Of a stretch of DNA of 64,000 bases, positions 51,893-64,000 are shown piece by piece. The translations under genes and the position numbers were made by a program. Location of the stretch: assembly GCA_964035545.1 (NCBI GenBank), contig OZ037771.1, positions 3,242,128 to 3,306,127 on the forward strand. Reading direction: 5' to 3'. The notes under the pieces are model-generated. The model saw nothing but the letters and a program-made list of their open reading frames with translations. It ran no database searches and was not told where the DNA came from. How positions within the stretch are numbered: position 1 is the first letter of the stretch; each line of letters begins with the position of its first letter. The DNA comes from Bugula neritina. Lineage: Eukaryota > Bryozoa > Gymnolaemata > Cheilostomatida > Bugulidae.

Positions 51893-52639
51893 TTATAGTA
51901 GGAATACAGTATTGCCATAACTGAAACTTTTCTATCTGAAATATAAGATGGTAATCTTGCACATGAGCTTATTTATATTTTATCCAGTGACTAAATGAGT
52001 CAATTGAAATGCAAGAATCAGAACTCATAGTGTTGCTGACACATTTTACCAGCAGCAGCAGCGGCAGCAGTAGCATATACGCATAGTATCAATGGGAAAT
52101 AGACAATAAAATAGTTTCAATAAAATAACACATTATAATGAACATTTATATATTATCATTTTTATTATTTATATATATCATACAAACAGAAAAACACCTG
52201 AAAATTTGTCATTGAGAAGCGTTATAGTAGAGTTTCTTAAAGTGTGAATATTTACAGATAATAAGTAACACTAACTCAACAAGAAAGATGTATTTGCATG
52301 TGAGATCTAAAATAGACATAACAGGAACAATTGGTGAAAATTTAGAATTGTTATAAAAAATTAACAAAATAAGAATGATACTGGTAAATGAGATATTAGA
52401 ACATTAATTTCTAGAAGTTGTTCACTCTGTAGGTAATTCATAAATATTCTGATAGTAACGGATATGGCATGGTTAATAGAATTATGAAGAAAATTGTAAC
52501 TTTAAACTAAAGAAAAAATATATATATTTGCCCACACTAATTTACTAACTACTCAAAAATATTTTACAGAGAAAACTATACCAATAATAATAATACTATA
52601 ATGCAAATAGTGTTAAGGGAAACATATACATAGTCCTGG
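51893..52639. other. Convergent 3' ends of K5 and the DUF229-like gene
   Basis: K5 (plus) has AATAAA at 52105-52110, and the phosphatase-like gene (minus) has AATAAA at 52166-52161. The two transcripts thus end close together, tail to tail. A short CAG/CGG triplet run lies at 52050-52075. No coding sequence. Confidence 0.55.
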
Positions 52640-55600
52640 TTAAGATTGCTTAGCTTCGAACATAGAACTGATGTTAGGGAATGAGGGGGAAGACTTGGAA
52701 TGTAATACTGTAAGAAATTGAATAGCCTTAGGAACTAAATACCAACCATTTACAGGAATGTTGGAATAGGTTATAGTCCTCATGTCGTCTAGATCATAGG
52801 CTGTTACGTGATAAGTTGGCTCTGTACAAATATTTACAGCATATAAACTACAACCATAACCACCTATCAAGTACCTGACAATATATATACACGAGTTTAA
52901 TTGATGAGATTCCCTATGAGTAACGGTGTCAGAGTACCTGGTGACATCTGTCAACCAGTTGTTAGCTATATTTAGTGAGTAAGTGACACCAGTCTGACAC
53001 ATGCACAGTGACTCAGTGGCAGGTCCATCTCCACACGGCCGATATGGGCTGTAAGGAGACCTGCGCTCATTGGCCAGCAGTGTCATCGTGGTGCTGCCGT
53101 GAGAGGCAGGCTTGTACGAGATTGTGACAAAAATAGTCTCCAAGGATTTGGAGGGCGAAGTGAAATGAATGTCCATAGAAACTGCGTAGTGGCCATCCTA
53201 CAACAGACGAGACATCATTGACCAATGAGAATCATCATACGTTTAATTCAATCCAATATTTCAAAACGTTCATCATCAAATTTAGAAATTTCATTTGGTA
53301 TAAACAAAACCTAAAAAGTGCTGTTATTAACAAACATTGTAATTATTGCCACAATACAAATTCAGACTAGCCAGAATGCCAACATAAATATTCTAATTAA
53401 GACATAACTGATAAAAATCTTACACCAATATAACTATATTTATATTTATGAAATAAACTAAGCATGTTAAGGTAGATTAGCTACTCTTACTACTATATAT
53501 AACAATGCAATACTCACTTTACTAGTAGTGATACTTGTGTGGGAGTAATTTACTGGCAGGAGAAGATAACATTTCATATTTTGGGCACCTCCAGAGTTTT
53601 CCATCATACTCTTAGATAGCTGTGCTGAAGCAAACTCAGCAAGGAGAAACAACTCTACGTCTGAGAGAACGATCTTATCTACATACAGTACAGTACGCGA
53701 TGTACTGAGTACCAAACAATGCAGAAAGTTCACAGTTAGTTGTAGTTTTGAGGCTATCTAAAGGTTGTTAAATTTGCGAACCTAAAAGTAATGAATTGTT
53801 ACAAATATTATTTAAAACTAATGGCAAAGCTACTCTAAAATAATTTTATGTCACTGTATCTTCACAAGCCAGACATAGGCAAACCTTTTAAATTACAGAT
53901 GCATATGTTAGGTTGATAGAGTGTCAGGTCTTGGCAGGTTCTCTCAGGTGATAGAGTTGACACAAGTCCTTCTCTGACAGCCTTAGCCGGTGTCGCTATG
54001 TACTTCAGCAAGTAGTGTATATCCAACATGGTGACTAGTCTAGCCTGGTTAGCAATGAGATTCTTCATCACCTCTTCCCCTAAACATATATTTCTGAACC
54101 TTATACGTGTGAACATTGCTTCCCTAGCACATGGGACATTTCTTGCTAATGCACAACATTAACAGAATTATGAGATATGAAACAAAATTAATTTATACAG
54201 ATAAAATGTACCGGAACTGGTATTTTCAATTTTTAAAACTTCCATTGATCAAGAAAAAAGTTGACAGTGCAAAGTAGGAAATAAGGAATGGTAGAAAGAG
54301 CTAAGAATCCATCATCAAAAAGTCCAAATCATAAAAAGATAATAACCAAGAATATGCTGAGCTCCTTTAGGCACTATCATGTAAAATATGGGGTGATACG
54401 TCTCGTCTCGTCCTTGCTGGTGGCTCTGTGGAAACGTGCCGTAAGCATTGCCGTGATCAGAGATTATTATGGTGAGCGTGTTTGTTTGCTTTGTCACGTG
54501 TTCAATATGATTGGCCAAATCTACATCCAGCGTTTTAATTCGAGTTCCATCTTCATCATGTGGCGTGTTACTACCGTAGAAACTTGTGTAGGGAATGCCT
54601 GCAGATAGCATTAAAACACTCGTTAGAACAGTGGAAATCTGTAGAATTTGTTATATTCTCCAGATAGTTGATAAACCCACATTATTAAACATTATTTTGG
54701 AAAGAAACTACAACATGATTTGTGAGGTTTATATATAATGTATATATCACTTTAGGAGTTGTCTCCACTACCAACAAGTGTTTCCTAGTTGCAGTATAAA
54801 ATACAACCTACAGAAATCATCTCACTATTAAAATTTGCACACTAAAGCTGATGAATTGGAGCTAAAAATGATGCATTCAGCAGAATTTAAAAAGTTTCAA
54901 GCTGCAGATGCAGTAGTAATCCTGTTGGATAGAATGCCGTATGAATAACTTCCTATTCCCTATGAAAGGTCATGGCTGTTCCAATCATTAAGTAAGGCAG
55001 CAGTATACACCGCTAACTTTTACACAAACAACAATATTATATCTAACATTAGTTGCAATACTCCACATGACCATTATCAAACAAAAAAGTTGTAGTATCA
55101 AGAAAAGAACATATTAAAGTCCTCAACAGTTTGAATATACAGGTGTGAAGTTTGAGAATTAAAGCAGCATAGGTGTTTTTACTGTCACGATAAAATTACC
55201 TGCATCCACCCTCTGTTGTTGATACTGGGCCAGATATTCGAATATGTAACTATGATGATATCTTCCATTGTAACACACGGCTGGCACTCCGTGAAATGGA
55301 TCTGGCTTGCCATTGGCTAGCAATACTTCACAACTATAAGTTAATAGTAGTAATATAACACGAGGGGGCAACTTCCAATAATTTGCTGTTTAAACTTATC
55401 AAAACTTACAATTTATGTCTAGCGTGAAGAGCAGTAATATTTCCAACACATACGCCAAACTTTAAAAACAAAAAATTGATTAGTGATTGCGTAATGAGAT
55501 TGTACAAGATTTATCAAGTTAGTAAGTTTTTGGTAACAGGTAGAGTACAGAAGCCAAATTGCAGTAAAAACGATTCCTTGTAATATTTTTAAAGTCAAAT

Positions 55601-58048
55601 TTCTAATTCCTGCCTCATGTGACTATTCCATGACTCACCCTGCTGGTGAAATGCCGTAAGAAGTTATCCCCCCGACGTGAAAAGCCTTCCACAGATTCCT
55701 CCAGTACTCGGCACGACCGAGTGACTTACTGTGAACCAACAGGTCCTTACTAATTCCCCACTCCCAGGTCCAGCACAGGTCTTCCAGGAAGAGATTCTCA
55801 TATCCTGGAATAGACACGCCTACTATAGACACACCACTTAGACACGCCTACTGGACAAACACGACTTAGAGACGTCTAAATTTTAAATTCTTAAAGCACA
55901 TTGTGATTGTCTTTGCGTGTACCAGCTGAACATGGACACTACTTCACCACACTACAGTATAATATACTATTAGTATTACCACACCACACTACAGTATAAT
56001 ATACCATTAGTATAGCCTCACCACACCACAGTATAATATACTATTAGTATTACCTCGCCACACTACAGTATACTATACTATTAGTATTACCTCACCACAC
56101 CACAGTATACTATACTATTAGTATTACCTCACCACACTACAGTATAATATACTATTAATATTATCTCACCACACTATTAATATTACCTCACCACACTACA
56201 GTATAGTATACTATTAGTATTGCCACACCACACAGGAATAACAGACACCTTTATCTCGAAGGGGTTGCAGTGTTTCCTGTAGAAGTAGCGGAGATTTAGG
56301 TGAGCCCTGCGTTGAGAAAGTCTGCTTCGTGTCAATAACTCCACCAAATAATGCCTGCATGTTCTCAAACGTGCGAGACTTGATGCTTTGAAAGAGCGGG
56401 TAACTCAGCACCTGAACCAATATACACATCAATTAGATACATCTCAGCAATGCTTTTACAAAACCCAACACCTTCACAGATATGCAGAAATTCTTATTCT
56501 TATTACTTGATCAATACATCTTTTTATAAATGTTGGACAAAAATTTTGTTTTAGTAAACATTCTGATAAAACCAGCTTCAATATTTTTCGTCTAAACCGA
56601 GCAACACATTGGTTTTGATACACCATTTCACCTGAAGTGCGCAATTTCTAATACCTGTTGAACACATATCTCACCTAAATATCTCACCTTTATATCTCAC
56701 CTTTAGATCTCACTATTATATCTCACCATAACATCTCGCCATTGCATCTCACCATTATATCCCACCATTACGTCTCACCCACAGATCTCACCACTATATC
56801 TCACCTTTATATCTGTGGAATGTTGGAGGTTCTTTAGTTTGCCAACAGTTTTTGGCAGACTCCGGTGAAAATGGAAGTAGGAAACTGAGTCTAAGAGCAG
56901 TATATTGATGCTGACACTTGTCCTCTGCTCATTGGTCACATGATCTCTCTTGACAGGCTTGTCAGGTAGTATAAGTAATTGAGTACCTGCAGAGCACCTG
57001 CCAGTCCAACAAACATCACAATTAGTATGTTAAGACTTATCTCAAGATTGAATATTATATCTTCACACCTCATATATACATAGTTCAACAACTATATATT
57101 AATATTATACCCTCACACCTTATATATACATAGTTTGAATGACCTCCCTGGTCAATAAGCTGTCGAATAGCCTGGCTAAGTCTGTCTGATGATTGGTGCT
57201 CTCTCCAGATCATACGACCAGTTGCTATATTTAGATAGCCAGATTTCACACGACCTTGACAACTCACTAGGTCACATTTGACATCCTAAATATACAAACA
57301 ATATGACAAGTTGAAATGGCTTGGCAGTACAATGGTAAATATATAAAATCGGCTGCTTTTATACTCTGCCACTTAGCTGGCAAATATAGGCTACATTACT
57401 TTAAATCAACGTGAATAACTTTTTGGCTGGAGCTTGATTAAGATGCCAGTTAGATTGGGAAAAGCATGAATAATGAGTATTTTGTAGCATAAACATAGTT
57501 TACACTCCATCTTTGTTCTATCAGGTAACTGCAGTGTTACAAGGGTACACAAACCTTAGCAACAAGACTGCAGTAGAAGACTTTTTCTGACTTATCACAC
57601 TGTGTAACTTCGCCAGAGAAAATAGACTTGGTGAGTTTGCAAGAATCTTCTAGAGGGAACTTAAATTCACACGCCAAACCTCTCAGGTTCCCAGCATTTA
57701 AATACGGGAGGTCAATACCGCAAGCTGTTCTAGATTCTTCCTTAGATTTCTGTAACAACGAAAAATACTATTACGGCATCAATAATATTTTAATGGTTCA
57801 TGATATTTCTATATTACATTATAAATAAATAATACCTGCGATAACTCTTTCTTGTTATTTGATTTTGGTTTCTCTTTGGAGATTTTTCCTTTGCTAGAAA
57901 CAACCGGAAGCTGAATATTCAACCAGGTGAAGAAGATGATAGCTATCAGAGTGAAAACTAAAATACTCTTGAACCGAACCCGAGAATACATCACAGAAAG
58001 TGAATCCATTAGGTTTTTGAACAAAGTAACTGCTACATCTTTTCTCAT
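52640..58048 (-). CDS. DUF229-like (alkaline phosphatase/sulfatase superfamily) type II membrane protein, ~814 aa, 12 exons
   Basis: Exons: 58048-57836, 57749-57555, 57285-57111, 56986-56805, 56411-56249, 55804-55639, 55459-55410, 55333-55200, 54598-54347, 54079-53885, 53678-53518, 53197-52640. A short cytoplasmic head and one signal-anchor helix (ILVFTLIAIIFFTWL, ~29-43) precede a luminal or extracellular domain. Family marks are NILLLDSVSYFHFH (DSVS ~227-230, catalytic-strand position) and IIISDHGNAYG (metal-ligand Asp/His, ~473-476), plus a C-terminal Cys-rich region (RTCQDL ... CICN). The reaction and substrate are unknown. All junctions keep phase except exon 6 to exon 7, where a G6 run appears one base short. 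The exon 3 donor (GTATAA) was chosen by frame. Confidence 0.75.
55944..56232. repeat. ~37-bp minisatellite in intron 5 of the DUF229-like gene
   Basis: About seven to eight units of the type CTCACCACACTACAGTATAA plus TATACTATTAGTATTAC, with small deletions. The array begins about 17 bp from the exon 5 donor in gene orientation. Confidence 0.88.
56668..56810 (-). repeat. 11 x 13-bp array of 5'-splice-site-like units at the exon 4/intron 4 boundary
   Basis: Exactly 143 bp. On the gene strand the units read roughly ATAAAGGTGAGAT with variants. The unit at 56810-56798 contains the exon 4 end and its real donor (exon ends 56805, then GTGAGAT). Units further into the intron repeat GGTGAGAT; those at 56706-56694 and 56693-56681 reproduce AAAG/GTGAGAT, and 56680-56668 keeps TTTAG/GTGAGAT. 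Confidence 0.9.
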
Positions 58049-59589
58049 CGGTTGATATCACACACACCTCATAGCTCTGTAAATAGAAAACAACAAGTGT
58101 GAATTCAAATTTAAATTATCTAGAATTGTTTATAAGAGTTTAGATAAGCTACACAAATGAAAATTTTTATCAAATTACAGTTCCCCACCACTTACTGGCG
58201 TGAATGTTTAATTGTAATGTACTACAGACCAATCAATTAGAAGATGTTAAATTTTTTTTAAAGAAGTAATTGGTAATAATAAAAACAAGAAATTCATTTT
58301 TATTTTAGAAAATTGAAAAATTTAAATTAATGTCACTTACATTGAGTGTTGCATAATAAATTAATTATAATATAAATTTAAATATTATTACTTAAACTAT
58401 CACTATTAGTATTACTGTCAGAAAAACTATTAATTTGATTATTATGACAAAATATATAAACTATCACTGTCCCATTTAATTTTACTCTCAGTCTCAGTGG
58501 CTACCAAAAACTTTTTTTGATTCTCAAAATGACAGTCACTTCTTTCACTGTTACTGCTCATGGTTAGTGTCACTACCAGTACCATCTATGATCTATCAGT
58601 CACTCAAACTGTAAAATTTTAAGAGTAAGTGACTGTGGGTATCAGTATTACTATGAGCACGGGTATGAGATTGAATACCTGACCGACTATCAACTATTAC
58701 TATATGTATCAGTATTAGAGTATCACTTTGAGTATGTCTATATTTATTTTATTCAAAATCAATGGCAATATGATATTATTGAATATAATATAAATATATG
58801 AATATGAATATCAAATTCAATATAATATTATAAATATAATTAATAATTAATACTATTAGTATTACTAATAGTAATACTTTACTAATACTAATACTAATAG
58901 TAATACTATCATAATCAACTTGATCTTGCAAATAATCAATAATCATCAAATGATGATCATAATGATAATGATACCGGCCCTTTACTGGTAATGAAATATT
59001 TTTATTTTATAACATTAAATGTCAATTGCCATTCACTTCATCGTGATTAATTATCATTTAATTGAATAACAATATTATACATAATTTAGTTTAGAGCCAA
59101 AGTGAAAGTATACAATTTCTCACAATTTAAATTTCTGTGAGAGAATAAAATTGAATCACTGAACTAGAAATAATAATTTTCCAGTTCAATGGAATAAATC
59201 ATGTTAGTGACCTGTGCTCTATGATAAAGCTTCAGTCTTATCAGTCTTGCGTTATTATTATATGGGTTTATTTCTTATGATTACCTCATCTGTAAATCAC
59301 AGGCTATAATAAAGTTTTTGCGTTTCATAGTCTGAGAAACTACCAACATGTATTTTTACTGATCAATTTCACAAAACTTTATGCCCTTTGGTGTAGAAAA
59401 CAATTTCCGCATGTAACTGTGCAAGAGGTGTGTCAAGCTTGCAGAATGATCAATGTTGCGAACACTCCAACTTATCGCTTATCAGTAACTCAAACTATTA
59501 AAAGTAATCAAACATTGTTATCACGATTGCTCTCTTGACGTTACTATTGTTTGATAAACAATTAATAGAATTTGACAGATTCAATAATT
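58049..59589. other. Divergent intergenic promoter region, DUF229-like gene and FGGY
   Basis: No coding sequence. It should hold the promoters of both divergently transcribed genes. It is AT-rich, with an ATTAGTATTAC-type direct/inverted repeat patch at 58840-58915. No convincing TATA box or other motif could be assigned. Confidence 0.5.
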
Positions 59590-62481
59590 ATGTCTCATTA
59601 TATTGGTGTTGACGTAGGAACTGGCAGTGTCCGAGCTGCAGTTCTCAAAAAGGAAGAAGGTGGTTTGGTGAAACTACTGTCTACCAGCGTTAAATCAATA
59701 ACAATTTATAATGATTGTGCTAATAATTTTGAGCAATCAAGTCAAGAAATATGGGCTGCAGTTGTTTTTACTATAACTCAAGTTATAAAAACATCTTCGA
59801 TTTCACCTCACAATGTAAAAGGCATTGGCTTTGATGCAACTTGTTCGCTTGTTGCTTTAAACAAAAACTTTGATCCTATAAGCATATCACCTTTGCAGAA
59901 AGACAACAATGAAAAAAGTAAAAGAGATGATTGCAGGTAAAATTCAAAGCTGTTAAGATTATAATGTTTGGTATAAATATCCAAATGTTTGCTTTCAGTT
60001 TCTGATTAGTTTTTGTGATAAAACTGAACGCATTTTTCTTTGATTACTTTATGTTTAAATGACTGAAACTAAGTCTTTATTTGTTTCAGAATAATTAAAC
60101 TTAAAGGAAAAAATATGCCATCATTCGAAACTTTCCAAACACAAGTGAAAACTTCAATTTTTTAGAAACATTATTATGTGGATGGATCACCGGGCTACAC
60201 AGGAAACAGAACTTATTAATCAGACTAACCACTCACTTCTTCAATTTGTTGGTGGGGCAATTTCTGTTGAGATGGAGATGCCAAAAGTTTTATGGCTCAA
60301 AAAGGTCAGATTTAAAGATGCCAAAAATTTGAATTTTGTATTGATAGTTATAGGGACATGGTTCTACGTATTTATAATTACTATTAATTTTTTCATTTTT
60401 ATTTACTCATATTTTTATAATATGTCAATTTTAATTAGAATCTACCTGAGCAGTGGAACAATATTGGTGCCCTGATGGATCTACCAGACTTTTTAACATA
60501 CAAAGCGACTGGTGCTGCAAGCAGGTATAGAAAATAAATCATAATAATCATACCACTTTAATTTATCGTTAGTTGAAGGCTGATTACTAACTACTTGATG
60601 AAGTGCTATTTTATTCAAGGCTCATTGTAAAATTTTAGAATTATTTCTTACAAAGTAGTATCTATTTTAAGACTTATTGATCAATTATTATCCATTGCAC
60701 TATTTAGAGGTCTTGGTGTGTTCTGTAGATCTCTCTGCTCACTCGTGTGCAAATGGGCGTATGATGCTAGTAAAGGCAGTCTCACTGATCACCATTGGAA
60801 TGACGAGTTTCTAACTCAAGTAGGCCTTGCTGATCTGATCAAAAATAATCACGCTAAACTCGGGGAGGAAGTGGAAGCACCAGGAGAGGTCTGAGACTAT
60901 ATTTATCATTTTCTTACAAGTTCCACGCCGAATCATATACTGTTGTAGGATGAATACACAACGCTGTTGTAATACATGAGTATGAAGAAGACTGCAATTT
61001 TAATTTTACTTAAAAATTTGTATTTACTGTTCTGATTTGTTGATAGGCAGTTGGGAATGGTTTAAGCGTATCGGCAGCAGAAGAACTTGGCTTGCTGCCG
61101 GGAACTCCCGTTGGAACTTCACTCATAGATGCACATGCCGGCGGTAACTGTTCAGTCAGAGTTGTCTTACCATGTCAATGAGAGTTTATATCTGATCTAT
61201 AATAGTTATACTCTTGTGTAAAACCTTTTTCTGTTCTAGGAATTGGAATGCTGATTTGCAAACCTAAAGATTTATCCTCGTGTAGCATCAGTGTAGAGAA
61301 CAAGCTCGGCCTGATATGCGGCACTTCCTCTTGTCACATGGCCGTCAGCAAACATCCTGCGTACATTCCGGGAGTCTGGGGGCCGTACTTCTCCGCCATG
61401 GTGCCCGGTGAGGTCATTGTTTCTAGAGTATGATGGATAAAATGTAGTTTCTAGAATTTATAATAATAAAGTTTTATATTTAGTATGTTATATTTCATGT
61501 GCAAACTGCATTCTACTTGATGTATATGCTGTAATACAAATTAGTTTTAAATTTATGTAAAACAACATTCAAGGATAAACATAATCAGTTAGTATAATAG
61601 TAACTTGCAACAGAGCTAGTTGGTGATGGTATAAGTGAAAACACTTTAATCTTACTTAATTTATATTATTTAAATTCATCGTTATTATTACACCATTATT
61701 TACTGGTTTTTATGTTAACAAAATATTTTGAATAATAATAGCTATAATTATAAACTACTAAATATAGTGTGGAGTATAATGTTCATTTTCTCACAATATC
61801 CTTGCAGGAATGTGGTTGAATGAAGGAGGGCAGAGTGCAACTGGAAAGTTGATAGATCACATTCTCGAAACACATCCTGCCTACTCTACTCTGAAAGAGT
61901 GTGGAGAGTCTTTCTCTACCCTCAGTACACTTATAGAACAGCTGGCTATGGCCAAAGGAGTTCCTGAATATAAACTAACTAAAGATCTGCACGTTTATCC
62001 TGATTTTCACGGGAATCGTTCCCCCCTGGCTAACCCCAACATGAAGGGAATGATCTGTGGCCTCACTCTGGACACTAGTCTCAACAGCCTGGCAGTTTTA
62101 TATCTGGCGACACTCCAAAGTCTTATCTACGGAGCTAAGAACATTCTAGAAGAAATGGAGGTCAAAGGTTATGATATTTCTACTGTATACATGTGTGGTG
62201 GGCTAACCAAGAATCAGCTGTTTGTACAGATGACAGCGGACATATTGAATAAGCCAGTGGTGATATCGGACGAGCAAGAGTCAGTGCTAGTAGGTGCGGC
62301 GTTGCTGGGTATGTGTGCGTCTGAGCGGAAATCGTTGACTGAGATCCTGGAGGTTGTTCATTGTGGTGGGACGGTCTATGAACCCGATGTTGGCTCTCAA
62401 CCTTACCATTGTAAGAAGTACCTGGTGTTCAAGAGGATGTGTAATGATCAGCTAACCTATACTGAAATGATGAACAGCTGA
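59590..62481 (+). CDS. FGGY: FGGY carbohydrate kinase (7 exons, 556 aa)
   Basis: Exons: 59590-59936, 60166-60304, 60439-60524, 60729-60888, 61047-61143, 61240-61407, 61808-62481, in frame throughout. The product is an ATP-dependent sugar/polyol kinase of the FGGY family, cytosolic. Animal FGGY proteins are related to ribulokinases and have been linked to D-ribulose phosphorylation. Marks: the N-terminal phosphate-loop [21 protein letters not shown] substrate loop, [45 protein letters not shown], and the C-terminal ATP-site [13 protein letters not shown]. Length is close to that of vertebrate FGGY (about 550 aa). For exon 4 the acceptor before 60729 was preferred over one 24 bp upstream, which is also in frame, because it preserves the conserved RSLCS. 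Confidence 0.93.
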
Positions 62482-62980
62482 GTACTCTAGTGGGAGTTGT
62501 GCTCTTAATAGTCATCCGGACCTCGGCTACACGAATAAGAACACGAGTGCAATACATTACTTTCCTCATCGAATTTTGTTAACTTTCATTTCTATTTAGA
62601 ATTATTTTATGCAAAAACAGTTGTTTGACTTACAACTCTGTTTTCTATTACTTTACAGCATAATTATATAAGCTAATATTATTTAGCATAACAGTTCTAT
62701 GACGCATTTAATTATATAGGCTAATATTATATGTTTTTAATATTTTATTCTAACATTTATGTGAAAGAAGCAAAATATTTTAAATAGTAAATGACGTAGC
62801 TTTACACAATGTCAAGTAAAAGTGTATCCACTAGTTAAACAAAGCACTTACATTCTTCAGCCTTGGAGTGACTTGCCATGTATGAACTATTATTACAGCA
62901 TTGCGTGCTATACTCACTCATACTCATGTTATATTTGCTGGCTAAAACACATCTATAGAAATAAATTAGGTTCAACAATT
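62482..62980. other. Convergent 3' region between FGGY and the tail-anchored protein gene
   Basis: No coding sequence seen. It contains the 3' UTRs of two convergent genes. On the minus strand AATAAA occurs near 62750. AT-rich. Confidence 0.5.
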
Positions 62981-63884
62981 TTATTTAATGAATGGTCGTC
63001 TAGGAAATCTTATAAGGGAAGTCTTAGGTTTAAAGTATTTAACAAATAAAAATGCTGTCACTGCAACCAAGGAGCTGGCTAAGACTATCTTTCCCCAGCT
63101 GTAAGTAGTGCTGCTCTGTTGCTCGTTACACTGACTGCCATCTGCTGTCTGTTGGAACGTTTTTGTGTCTTCAAGGAGTTTAGTCAAGTCATAAGATGTC
63201 TTTTTCTCTTGTACTTCATTTTTCTTTGGTGACTTGAAATTTGTTATTTCCTTATCAAACTGAACTTTTCTTGAACTCTGTGGGTGAGGGTGTAGCTTAG
63301 TTGATCTCTCCGCTGCTTTTAGCTCTTCTGCAAAGTAAACAGATGCATGCAATAAATGTAAATATGGTTTAATTTCTACAATTCTCATTTATAGCGAGTT
63401 GACTGCACTATCAATCGAGTGTTGTAGGCGCTAATTCATAACTTTTTTCTATTCAAATGTTGCAACAGTCACCAACACAGAAATATGGACAACCAACCCC
63501 CCCCCCCCCCCAACAATATAACTTAATTTCACTTTACGTAGTCAAAGATAAGATTGTATTAAATTCCAATAATTAACTTGCCTAACAATATCACCAGCTC
63601 AAAAACACTACATGAGTATCTTATATTATGATTTTACTAGAAAGATTCTGAAAATTCTGACATGCTGGAATTATTATTATTAAGTCACAGCTAGAAGTTA
63701 TTTGCATGCAAATCTATATGTATGCTATGGGCAGTTCAATTTAACTAGCAGTCAAAAATCATAGTATATAATATTGCACGCAGGTGGAGTATTTAGACAT
63801 ACTAAAAAGTAGCATACCTTGTGTAAGATCCGTTTGTGAAGAGGATTTCACTAATTCATTATTAACATAAGTTAACCGACCATG
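62981..63884 (-). CDS. C-terminal part of an unrecognised tail-anchored membrane protein
   Basis: Two exons, 63884-63818 and 63327-62981, join in phase 1. The 5' part lies beyond the window. The ~138 visible residues are hydrophilic and charged (Lys, Glu, Ser, Gln), followed by one hydrophobic helix close to the C-terminus (GKIVLASSLVAVTAFLFV) and a short basic tail (KYFKPKTSLIRFPRRPFIK). The layout fits a tail-anchored protein; the basic flank would suit the outer mitochondrial membrane or ER. I do not recognise the family. A long charged stretch before the helix may be a linker. Confidence 0.6.
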
Positions 63885-64000
63885 CTGCAATAGATAAAGT
63901 TACACAGTCACGTGTCAATCTGAGACAATGTATGAGCCAATAGAAGGCTAGAAGCATGCAAAGTAGCTAACAGTTTTCCAGCTGGAAAAAGCTTCTTTGG
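63885..64000 (-). other. Intron of the tail-anchored protein gene
   Basis: Sequence upstream of the acceptor ATTGCAG at 63885. No coding sequence recognised up to the window edge. Confidence 0.4.

Noticed and set aside
51629-51924. Two plus-strand ORFs rich in Tyr-Pro-Trp-Leu-Leu and Met-Val-Thr repeats
   Set aside because: Artefacts of the 15-bp minisatellite (a multiple of three) in the K5 3' UTR.
53678-53748. Longer version of DUF229-like exon 11 starting at the acceptor near 53748
   Set aside because: With the incoming phase it meets a stop. The acceptor before 53678 restores the frame of the conserved C-terminal region.
57119-57285. Donor after 57119 for exon 3 of the DUF229-like gene
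   Set aside because: A better consensus, but it puts exon 4 out of frame. The GTATAA donor after 57111 preserves the family-typical C-E-G-T-Q join.

Overview
This is nuclear DNA of an invertebrate metazoan. It is AT-rich, its genes are split by many short spliceosomal introns, and it carries LTR retrotransposons, micro- and minisatellites, a receptor tyrosine kinase (RTK), secreted Kazal proteins and an animal-type FGGY kinase. The phylum cannot be fixed from sequence alone (sponge, cnidarian and lophotrochozoan are all possible). There are no bacterial-style operons.

Layout. (1) 658-28763, minus strand: one 41-exon RTK gene, about 1953 residues. I traced it exon by exon and the reading phase matches at every junction. 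Its ectodomain reads like usherin/laminin (laminin-G-like fold, laminin-N-like module, EGF modules), followed by MET/plexin-type IPT/TIG repeats, one membrane span, a MET-like kinase and a roughly 600-residue tail with phosphotyrosine motifs and a C-terminal PDZ-ligand-like end. The intron inside the kinase domain uses a GC donor and holds an antisense, apparently young Ty3/gypsy element (9943-15403). That element has 111-bp LTRs, in-frame gag and pol separated by a leaky-type UGA-CUAG stop, and a third ORF that looks like an SGNH hydrolase. (2) 31126-51677, plus strand: a tandem cluster of five secreted multi-Kazal genes (here K1-K5) assembled from phase-1 half-domain exons. A BEL/Pao element (39298-44718) lies between K3 and K4. 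It has two equal-length LTRs but has lost its reverse transcriptase, RNase H and most of its integrase. (3) 52640-58048, minus strand: a type II membrane, alkaline-phosphatase-superfamily (DUF229-like) gene with 12 exons and one frame conflict at a G6 run. (4) 59590-62481, plus strand: a complete 7-exon FGGY carbohydrate kinase gene, divergent from the previous gene. (5) 62981-63884, minus strand: the 3' end of an unrecognised tail-anchored protein gene that continues past the window.

Recurrent theme. Tandem repeats lie close to 5' splice sites in several unrelated genes. The clearest case is an 11 x 13-bp array in the DUF229-like gene, in which nearly every unit resembles a donor site and the last unit is the real one. 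These genes do not form one pathway. The Kazal cluster is a local gene-family expansion whose predicted inhibitory (P1) residues differ between K1-K4 (mostly Ala) and K5 (Lys, Lys, Ser, Glu).
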